From the NCBI GenBank assembly GCA_030789695.1, contig CM061142.1, positions 147,333,266-147,397,265 on the forward strand: a stretch of 64,000 nucleotides of DNA. Direction: 5' to 3'. Source of the stretch: Scilla litardierei. Lineage: Eukaryota; Streptophyta; Magnoliopsida; Asparagales; Asparagaceae. The notes under the pieces are model-generated. The model saw only the letters and a list, made by a program, of their open reading frames with translations, did no database searches and was not told the origin of the DNA. Positions 47,718 through 57,142 of the stretch are shown piece after piece. The number at the start of each line of letters is the position of its first letter. Within the stretch, counting starts at the first letter, position 1. Made by a program: the position numbers and the translations under genes.

Positions 47718-48331
47718 TTCTCCCTCTTTTTGATGATGACAAACAAAAATAAACAAAAAGATAAATAATTGTGCTTAAAGAAAACTTACTCCCCTTACAT
47801 AGATGCCAATCAAGTTAGTCAATAAATATAATGTCATCTATAGATCAAATGAAGCAAATGAGTAAGATATGCATGAATGAAATGATATGCTTGAATCCAT
47901 GAAATCTAGGATTTTATGATCCACATTCATTGTATCTTACTCCCCATGAATCTAAGGCAACTTCACTCTTAGATTCAAGTTAGTTTTGAATTAGAATTTA
48001 CTTAGCACATAATTATGATATGTTTATTTCTCTCCCCCTATGGCATTATCCAAAAGGTGGGAGTGGAATAACAACAATAGTGTTAAATAAGTACTAAAAA
48101 CAATCATAAGAGTCTAAAGATATACAAATCAAAAACTCATAAACACATTAAAACTTAGCTGACTAGAGGAATGAGAGTCCAATGTCAACATTATGAGCCA
48201 CATGATAAAAATCGTCTCAAATCACATCGTATAAATGATATCACATACAAGGAGACAATTTCATAATATTCACAACCTTAAGATAAGCAATGAGACAATG
48301 TGCGAAACAGAAAATGAAGTAACTGCATTTT

Positions 48332-48395
<64 letters not shown>

Positions 48396-48675
48396 ACATG
48401 GATACATGAGTACAAAATACATCTATGAACACCATGTATATCCACAACAAGTGATCAAAATACATACAACATCCAGACAATAGCACTCAAAAAAACTCAA
48501 CCCTAACAAAAACATCTAGGTCTAAGGGTGAGTGTCCCTAGCAGCAGCAGAGGAGGAGGCCAAAACAATTTGGAACTCCTGAGTCTCTGGATCAACTGTG
48601 GAATCCTCGAGAGGCGGAGCAGCATCAGTAGCAGGGACATTCTGAGGAGCAGTAACATCAGGATCCTCCACAATC
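47718..48675 (-). other. COP-4 3' non-coding region: PPT cluster and (AC)n
   Basis: No gene. On the minus strand, purine tracts aaaaagagggagaat (47719-47733, next to the LTR), taaggggagtaag (about 47790), catggggagtaag (about 47940) and ataggggga (about 48034). A (CA)n run of about 30 units is at 48334-48393. Confidence 0.65.
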
Positions 48676-49875
48676 TCAGTGAGTAGGCTGAGGTGGAACA
48701 AAGCATCTGAGATTATCAGGGAAAGGAATTCCCTGATGCTGGAACATCAGAAAGAACAACTCATATATACCAGGGTCACGAGATGGTGCAGCTGAGGTGG
48801 AAGGCTGATCAGCTGGAGGGATGGAGAATGACGAAGGAGCAGAAGTAGATTGCCTCTTCTTAGATGTTGAATGTAGAGCCGAAAAAGTCTTCAACTTTTC
48901 AGAAGCATCTAGGAGACGACCAAGAGGCAAAGGCTCGAAAGGGGTCAAATCAATACTAAAATGACGGAAAACAAGGGTAAGGATACCACCATATGGAATG
49001 TGGAAAGAGGCAGTAGTAAACTCGACCTTGTCCATCCTATCTAAGAGGACGCCAGTCCAGTTTACTGACATGCCAGAAAAGATAGCATACATGCACTGGA
49101 GGATCTCCTGGGAGGGCTGCTCGGAAGATCCATACTTCGGCAGGATGTTGGACTTCACCACAAGGTGAACACCTCAACCCCTAGCCGTGAACATGGAGGC
49201 CCTGACTCCAGACGAAAGAAAAGAGGGGATCACACGGAACATGTCTTGAAGGACACTTTGATCAAGATCACTAACATCTGAAATAGAGATGTCAGCAAGA
49301 AGGGAGCCTGTGGAGGGGATCCTAAGAATGGTCCATAAGAGAGTAGGGTCAAGAAAGATACGGGTCCCCTGAACCATAGTGTCAATCTCTCCTGTGTCAG
49401 CATATTCACCGTGAATGCGGTTTGCATAGAATAATTTGACCAAGAAGGGATAGGCACATGGGGAGTCGATATGGGAGTATCGAAAGAGATCACCCAAGCA
49501 AGTAGAAAAGAGAATCTCTGAGAGTCTCAACAGTAAAGGCCTGATAAACAATAAATCGCTCACGAATGAGCTTGATCCCTAGCATGGAATGGAACTTTGC
49601 CAGACAAGCGTCGTCACGGTAAATAGGGATAAGAGGATCAAAAGAATGCACGGCATGAGTTTAGTCATCGGAACTAGACTCATTGTGGGTGTCAGCATCC
49701 ACCCGAGCATGTCCGGCCTCAGCGACAGGCTCGTTGATGTGAACACTAATGCGTGTGTGTGGATGCTTCACAAGAGGCTCAGCTTCATATGAGGAAGAAG
49801 GAGAAGGGGAAAACCCACTCGACGATTCGGAGGGAGGATCATCTTTCTTGGTGCGGGCTTTGTGGGGTCGTTTGG

Positions 49876-52318
49876 TGTAACGACTGGTTTTTCATGTATG
49901 GATTTTATTATAAATATATATATTTGATTGCTTCTCCTTGATTGTAATTTCCATTTCCGTCTCCGTAGTTTTCATTTTCGTTCGTTTCGTCGTGATTCTC
50001 TAGATTCTTCCATCGGTCGACGTGTTTGAAGTAAGTCATTCGTGACGGGCTTCATAACGTCGATATCTTAGAGTTAGAACGAGCCTAGGAGACTTAGGAA
50101 ACCATCCCGGAGCTTCGTGCTCCATTTCAGAACTTTCAGTGCACATTAGCCGGTATAAGAAGGGGCACCGACCGACTAGATGACGATCCAGTCGGTCGAA
50201 AAACCTTCTTGAACCGACTAGCGGGCTTGAAAAGTTATTCAGGAGTTACTGTTTATCGTTAGTCGGTCTAAGAACGTTGGTCGACCGACTAGGTTACAAA
50301 CTAGTCGGTCAGCAATGCTTCTTTAACCGACTAACTCTTTAATTATTTTGACACTAGTTACTATTTACTCTTAGTCGGTCCAAGAACGTTCGTCGACCGA
50401 CTAGTTCCCAAACTAGTCGGTCAGTAGTTGTTCTTTGACCGACTAAATCTAAATCCTAATTTTCGTCAGGGGTTACTATTTACACTTAGTCGGTCTGCGT
50501 TGGTCAACCGACCGACTAGTTCCCAAACTAGTCGGTCAGTGGTTGCTCTCTGACCGACTAAACAGTACAGGAAACCCTAGTTTTGCCCTAGCTGCCACCA
50601 AACTCTATAAATACCCCTCCAAACATTTTCTTCTTCTCCCTCATGACCTAAAACCCTAATTTCTCCCCCATTGAGCCCCCATCTTCCTCAAACCATTAAT
50701 CCTTCATCCCAAGCTCATCCTCCATCATCCAAACCCTCCCTTGTCACAACCCACCTTCCATCTTCCCCAAACCTTCATCAAACCCTCAAAATCCACATCC
50801 AAACCTACTTCTCCAGATTTTTCCCTCATTTCCAGATCTGAGCCGGATCGTTCTTCCGTTGTCGTGGTTGCTCGGCATCGTTCCTTCGCTTCTTCACGGT
50901 AATACTCGATTCCTTTAGTTTTAGCATAACCCACATTGACATTGTGAAACCCTAATAAAATGGATTATTAGATGATTAGGGTTCAAATAAGAAACCAATT
51001 TAGAATCATTGTGCTAATAATTGTTTTGCCATAACAGTGATCGATTCCGTAGTTAGCTTGTGTGATGATCTTCATTGCTCGTCAATCTCGGTATCAGGCA
51101 AATGAAACTTGCATCTCTTGATTTGGGCCATGTCTTAGGACATTACCTTGCTTTAGCGTAAAAGAGACTAGACGGTGAAAGGATAGCCGTCTGGACGCCA
51201 TTGACCTAGCTTGACAACGAAGCTTGGTCCGTCACCTCCATCATGCTTGTATGTCACGTTTAATTTCACTTAACGGTACGCGTATTAACTGTTCATGTCA
51301 TCCATGCATCCTCAACTGCTATTGCATTTTAAACTGTCATGTTTAATTTAAATTAACGGTACGCGAATATGTTCATATCATTGCATTTTGCCTGTCACGT
51401 TTAATTTCAATTAACGGTACGCGAATATCTGCTCATGTCATTGCATGCTTGAACACTCATCGTGATTGCGTAGCTTCGCTACATACTTGTACTATTTGTT
51501 CCGGCTAGGTACCCGTTCTGAGGGCGCAACCCTATGCCAAATACACTTTCTGGCTCGTGTTCCAGAAGACGAGCTCAACACAGCCTGTGGGCAGTAGGGC
51601 ACTCGTTGAGTGATCCCTTGTACTTGATACTTGAACACAGCCTGCGGGCAATAGGGCACTCGTTGAGTGATCCCTTGTACTGGTTACTTGACAATACATG
51701 TCCCAACTACCACTTGCTACCTGTACTTTACTTTACTCGTTACCACCTTACCTTAGTTGCCATGCACCATACTTTAACTGCTAGGTTGCTAGTTTACCTT
51801 TCTTTCCGTTTCCTTGCACAAGTCTTTCGACTTGCTGACATGTGCCTCTTTTCTCTTTTGGGTGACACATGTTAGAGCCCGAGCCTGAGATACTTGCTGA
51901 GGACGCGGTGTTCGCTGACACTGAGTCAGAACCCGCGTTGATCGAGGACTTCGTAGACACTGGAGATCAGTCTTAGTGTCTTCGTTTAGCTTCTTTTTTA
52001 GACTGCTTAGTTGTCGGTGTGTGGCACCTAGTTTGATACTCTGTTATATTTATGTTTTGTTTGGCCTTGTTCTGGGCCTTAGACTCTTTTCTGTTAGCCT
52101 GGTGGCTTTTCTGTGATGTTGAATATTTTGTGGACAAACTTTGGGATTGGTATTTCATATCCGTCTCCTTTTTCTATTATTATTATTGTTGTTCCGTTTG
52201 CGATTACAGGGACCTGCTTATACTAAATTGACGCTTATCAGGCGTGCAGCTTCACAGCTCCATGTCTGAGCGGACCTTCTCACGTCTCGTCTCCATTTTA
52301 GGGAAGCGGGGCGTGACA
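49876..52318 (+). repeat. GYP-3 5' LTR
   Basis: Contains a palindromic U3 array (50167-50561), a TATA box (ctataaatac, about 50605), a C-rich leader (50630-50890), a possible leader intron (donor 50899, acceptor 52209) and the conserved end ggaagcggggcgtgaca. Confidence 0.95.
50167..50614 (+). promoter_or_regulatory. GYP-3 U3 array of ACCGAC/GTCGGT palindromes plus TATA box
   Basis: Units of about 112-115 bp start TTAGTCGGTC at 50259, 50371 and 50486 (a degraded unit precedes). Each holds four sites: TTAGTCGGTC, GTCGACCGACTAG, CTAGTCGGTC and ACCGACTAA. The inner pair forms an 11-12 bp stem with a 6-nt loop. About 17 copies of ACCGAC or its complement occur between 50167 and 50561, just upstream of the TATA box. 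ACCGAC is the DRE/CRT core recognised by DREB/CBF factors, so stress-inducible transcription is a reasonable inference. Confidence 0.7.
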
Positions 52319-52461
52319 TGTTTTAGTGGTGGCCCATGCAGGTCTCTCTGTAACTGCAATTATCAGGGATAACGATAATAATATAAGATTGTCCAACAAA
52401 TAAATTTGACATCCGAGTCATAAGCTATGAGTCTAATCTGCTTCGTTTTTTGTGTCACTAG
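52319..52461 (+). other. GYP-3 leader with candidate PBS
   Basis: tgttttagtggtggcccatgcaggtc follows the LTR in pieces matching GYP-1 and GYP-2. This is a non-initiator-Met candidate PBS. Confidence 0.5.
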
Positions 52462-53592
52462 ATGGCAGGAAGGCGATTCACCCGTGGTGGAGGTAGTTGT
52501 GCGCCCCCTCATGACGAGGAGCCTGAGCGGGAACCCACCAATGGAGAGATGATGCGGATGATGCTCCAGATGATGCAGGTGCAGCAGGGCATGCTCCTGC
52601 AAGTCCAGAATGCTCCACTTGCTCGAGCTGCCCGGGCACTTCCGGATGCCCCTCACTCCGAGCCGGGAGCGCAGCAATTTCGGGAGCTGGGTCCCGCATA
52701 TTTTGATGGGTCTGAGGTCCTCTGGCTGCCGATGAGTGGATTCGAAACATTGAGGATAACCTAGCGATGGCGAAGATTAACCCGGCTGGATGGGTTGATT
52801 TGGCTAAGAGGCAGCTGAAGGACAATGCCAGAAACTGGTGGGATGCTGAAGAGAAGATGCTGGTGGAGCCGATAGTTTGGGCTACCTTTAAGTCCAGATT
52901 TGATGGAGAGTTCTTCCCGAAGGCTGCTAGGCAGGTGATGCTGCAGCGCTTCATAGATCTGAAGCAGGGGAGTTTGTCGGTGGATCAGTACCACCAAGAG
53001 TTCACGAGGCTCAGTCGGTTTGCACCAAAGATGGTGCAAGATGCCGATGAGAAAGCTCAGCGGTTCCTCCAGGGACTTGCCTTGGAGCTTCAGAGTTTTG
53101 TGACCTCTTCTGACCTGGAGACATATCAGAAGGTTCTGATTGCTGCGAGGCGGCAAGAGTTGAATTTGAACCAGAGGAAGGGACATGTTTCAGGAGCTGG
53201 GAAGAGGCCTATGGAGCAGGCCAGGGCGGTGGTTAGGCCTGGTTTCAAGCCTAATCATCCGGTGCAGTTCAAGAGGCCAGGAGGGCCTATTCTGAAGACT
53301 TGCCATTTCTGTGGCAAGACTGGACATCTCAGGGATCAGTGTAGGAGGTTTCTCGGGCAGTGCATTGTCTGCGGAGATCCTGCCCACACCATCCGAGAGT
53401 GCCCGAGGTCGAAGCAGCCTTGGCGGGGACCTATTGCAGCACAGCCGTTGCAGCAGCGAGCTCCTGTGCCCGCTGGACGTGGAGCGCCTCTTGTTCCACA
53501 GAGACAGGCCTTTCGACAGGCTGTTCCGCCGAGAGGGCAGGCCTTTCTGATGACTGAGGAGGAGAGCATGGCCGTGGATGAGGTTATTACAG
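52462..53592 (+). pseudogene. GYP-3 Gag
   Basis: Start MAGRRFTRGG. The frame shifts at about 52720, then the Gag domain continues (NWWDAEEKMLVEP, FDGEFFPKAAR, LKQGSLSVDQYHQEF, SRFAPKMV). Two CCHC knuckles follow (CHFCGKTGHLRDQC, CIVCGDPAHTIREC; about 53303-53403), ending DEVITG at the donor at 53593. Same layout as GYP-2 Gag. Confidence 0.88.
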
Positions 53593-53705
53593 GTAACGCT
53601 CATTCTAGCTATTTTTCTTCCTTAGTTAGTTTGATTGTTGATTATGTTGGTTGCTTGCTCATGTTTGTTGCTAGAATAGGATTTGATTGTTAGATTGTTA
53701 GCTAG
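53593..53705 (+). other. GYP-3 gag/pol junction intron (113 nt, candidate)
   Basis: ACAG|GTAACG donor and GTTAGCTAG|GTG acceptor around a T-rich interior. Splicing gives VITG-VVLV in frame, as in GYP-2. Confidence 0.72.
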
Positions 53706-56700
53706 GTGTGGTTTTGGTTTGCACATTTCCTGCGTGAGTCCTCTTTGACTCAGGTGCGTCGATGTGCATTTTGGCCCGGAGCTTCGTGGAGAAGCATTCC
53801 TTGTCGACGTCCTCTCTTCCTAAGAGTTGGAATATCGTCACAGGGAACGGTGTGGTCTCGGTGCATCGTGGGTGTAATTTTTGCCCGTTGGTGGTTTGTG
53901 GACGTGAGCTTTGTGCTGATTTCATTGTCCACGACATCATCAACTACGATGCGGTCCTTGGGATGGATTGGCTTGCGATCTTCTATGCTACGATTGACTG
54001 TCGAAGGAAGAAGGTGGTGTTCGAGATTCCCGGACATCCAGTATTTGAGTTCAGCCGTGGTAGCAGTTCGCTTGGTCCTGTTAGATTTCGGGCCAGACCG
54101 GTGGAGGTTGTGGCTATGCAGATGGAGTTGGAGAGGCCAGCTGTGGTGCGAGATTTTGATGACGTCTTCCCCGAGGAGATGTCTGGATTGCCGCCTGATC
54201 GAGCTTTGGAGTTTTCTATTGATCTTATTCCAGGTGCGCAGCCCATTTCGAAGGCACCATATCGTATGGCGCCAGCTGAGTTGGAGGAATTGCGTAGGCA
54301 GTTTGATGAGCTTATGCAGAAGGGTTACATCAATCCTAGTGTGTCCCTGTGGGGAGCACCGGTGTTGTTGGTGAAGAAGAAGGATGGTTCGCGTCGCATG
54401 TGCGTGGACTATTGGGAGTTGAATGCGGTAAACATCAAGAATAAAACCCGTTGCCGTGCATCGATGATATTTTTGATCAGCTTGGAGGTTCGAGGGTGTT
54501 TTCAAAGTTGGATCTGAGGAGTGGTTACCATCAGTTGAAGGTGAAGAAGGATGATGTGCCGAAGACAGCTTTCAGGACGAAGTATGGACACTATGAGTTT
54601 GTGGTTATGCCTTTCGGCATAACTAACGCACCCGCAGTTTTCATGAATCTGATGAACCTGATTTTCTATGACTTTTTGGATAAGTTTGTCGTTATCTTTA
54701 TTGACGACATTCTGATCTATTCGAAGTCGGAGGAAGAGCATGCCTCGCACTTGAGGACGGTATTGGAGATTTTGAGGAAGCATTGGTTGTATGCTAAGTT
54801 TTCGAAGTGCGAGTTCTGGCTGGACAGAGTTGCTTTTCTCGGGCATGTGGTGACTGGAGAGGGTATTTCAGTGGATCCCGAGAAGATCAGGGCCATCAGA
54901 GAGTGGCATGTTTCGTAGTCAGCGTCTGAGATCCAGAGTTTCCTTGGGCTTGCTGGTTACTATCGGCGATTTATTAAGGACTTTTCCCGTATTGCCGAGC
55001 CGATGACCAGATTGACACGGAAGGATGTTGCTTTTGTTTGGTCGGGTGATTGTGAGGATGCCTTTGGTGTTTTGAGGGAGAGGCTGACGACTGCCCCTAT
55101 TCTTGTTGTGCCTGATCGCAGCGGTGGATTTGAGATCTTTTGCGATGCTTCTGGCAAGGGTCTCGGTTGTGTGTTGCATCAGCACGGGCATGTTGTGGCT
55201 TATGCTTCTCGTCAGCTCAAGGTTCATGAGAAGAATTACCTGACACATGATTTGGAGTTGGCTGCTGTTGTGTTTGCCCTTAAGATTTGGAGGCACTTCC
55301 TGCTGAGTGAGAAAGTGAAGATCTTCACCGATCACAAAAGCTTGAAGTATATTTTTACTCAGAAGGAGCTCAACATGCGACAGCGTCGATGGTTGGAGCT
55401 CATGGCGGATTATGAGATTGATTTGCAGTATCACCCTGGCAAGGTGAATGTGGTTCCTGATGCGCTGAGTAGGCTTCCAGCGGTGATGATTTTGACCTCG
55501 CAGTGGAGATTGCAGCAGGATTTTTGCGAGTCTGGTGTGGAGATTGTTCTTCCTGGGGAGGCTTCTTCGTTGATGTGTATGCATGTACAGTCGACGATCG
55601 TGGATCGGATCAAGGCCGGCCAGGCTGAGGATCCGAAGCTGGTGAAGATTCGGGAGCAGGTGGAAGCTGGTCTGCAGACTGGCTTTTTGATTCATGAGGA
55701 TGGCTCGTTGAGGTTCGGAGACAGGCTGTGTGTGCCAGCTAGGGATATCAGAGATGAGTTGTTGGTGGAGGCACATAGTTCGCCGTATTCTGTGCATCCT
55801 GGTGGGACCAAGATGTACCTGGATCTTCGTCTGAACTATTGGTGGCATGGTATGAAGAGGAGTGTGGCTCGGAGTGTAGCCAAGTGTTTGGTTTGCCAAC
55901 AAGTGAAGGCGGAGCATCAGCGTACGGCCGGGTTGCTACAACCGCTTCCGATTCTGGAGTGGAAGTGGCAACACATCACTATGGATTTCGTGACTGGACT
56001 ACCTCGGAGTCCGAAGCAGAATGCCGCGATTTGGGTGATCGTAGATCGATTGACCAAATCCGTGCACTTTATTCCGTTCCGAGTGGGACAGTCCACTGAG
56101 GCGCTAGCGAGGAGATATATGGAGGTAAATTCTTTTACTCTCCGTTTTTATTTCCTTTTCCTAGTTTGGATAGTGATGTAACGTGAATCATGTAGGAGGT
56201 CGTGCGACTTCACGGAGTCCCCATGAGCATCGTGTCGGACAGGGACACGAGGTTCACATCTTAGTTCTGGCAGAGTTTGCAAAAGAGTTTGGGTACGCGT
56301 CTGAGTTTCAGCACGGCGTACCATCCGCAGACGGATGGCCAGTCCGAGAGGACAATTCAGATCTTGGAGGACATGCTGAGGGCGTGCATGTTAGATTTCA
56401 TGGGTTCGTGGGAGGACCATCTACACTTGGTGGAGTTCTCTTACAACAACAGCTACCAGGCGTCTATTGGCATGGCGCCTTTCGCCGCTTTGTATGGGAG
56501 AAAATGTCGATCGCCATTGAGTTGGGATGACGTTGGCGATCGGGAGCTGTTGGGGCCTGAGATGATTGTGGAGGCAGTGGATGTTGTCAGAAATATTCGG
56601 GAAAGGTTGAGGATTGCTCAGGACCGTTTTAAGCATTGGGCGGATGCTAAACATCGTCCTTTGGAGTTTCAGCCAGGCGATCATGTGTTTCTTAGGATTT

Positions 56701-57097
56701 CCCCGAATCGTGGAGTGATTCGCTTTGGGAAGCAAGGGAAGTTGAGCCCACGATACATTGGACCGTTTGACATTCTGGAGAGAGTTAGCGAGGTAGCTTA
56801 TCGCTTAGCCTTGCCGCCATCTTTGGAAGGAGTTCACAATGTTTTCCATGTGTCGCAGCTTTGTCGATACATTAGCGATCCATCTCATGCTGTGGATTTC
56901 TCAGAGATTACCGTTCGCCCAGATTTGACGTATGACCAGTAGCCAGTGCAGATTCTGGACAGGCGTCAGAAGTCACTTCGGAACAAGGTTGTCAATCTTG
57001 TGAGGGTGATGTGGCGACACGCTCGCCTGGAGAGTCTACTTGGGAGAATGAGGATGAGATGCGAGAGCGTTTCCCACTTTTGTTCCCGATCACGTGA
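53706..57097 (+). pseudogene. GYP-3 Pol with one internal intron
   Basis: Protease LFDSGAS follows a TGA at 53735. RT has [17 protein letters not shown], a frameshift at about 54447 and the catalytic FIDD at about 54701; TAG at 54916. RNase [12 protein letters not shown] at about 55139. Integrase HHCC finger (HSSPYSVHP, CLVCQQVK), MDFVTGL, intron 56125-56195, SDRDTRFTS then TAG at about 56262, DGQSERT. The chromodomain-like tail has TAG at about 56941 and a frameshift near 57035, ending at 57097. Most stops look like CAG-to-TAG or CGA-to-TGA changes. Antisense open frames of 251 and 332 codons here are shadows. Confidence 0.9.
56125..56195 (+). other. GYP-3 integrase intron (71 nt, candidate)
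   Basis: ATGGAG|GTAAAT donor and TCATGTAG|GAG acceptor, phase 0. Removal gives RRYME-EVVRLHGV, matching the intronless GYP-2. Same position as 26969-27038 in GYP-1. Confidence 0.78.
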
Positions 57098-57142
57098 GTG
57101 TTGGAAATTCCGAGGACGGAATTTTTCTTAAGTTGGGGAGGA
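57098..57142 (+). other. GYP-3 PPT region
   Basis: gaaattccgaggacggaatt box, then aagttggggagga directly before the 3' LTR. Confidence 0.88.

Noticed and set aside
51534..51875. 113-aa frame, repeated at 58802-59143
   Set aside because: Part of the GYP-3 LTRs in the putative leader intron; no domain and no start context.
53750..55917. 251- and 332-codon antisense frames across GYP-3 pol
   Set aside because: Shadows of the protease/RT/RNase H coding strand.
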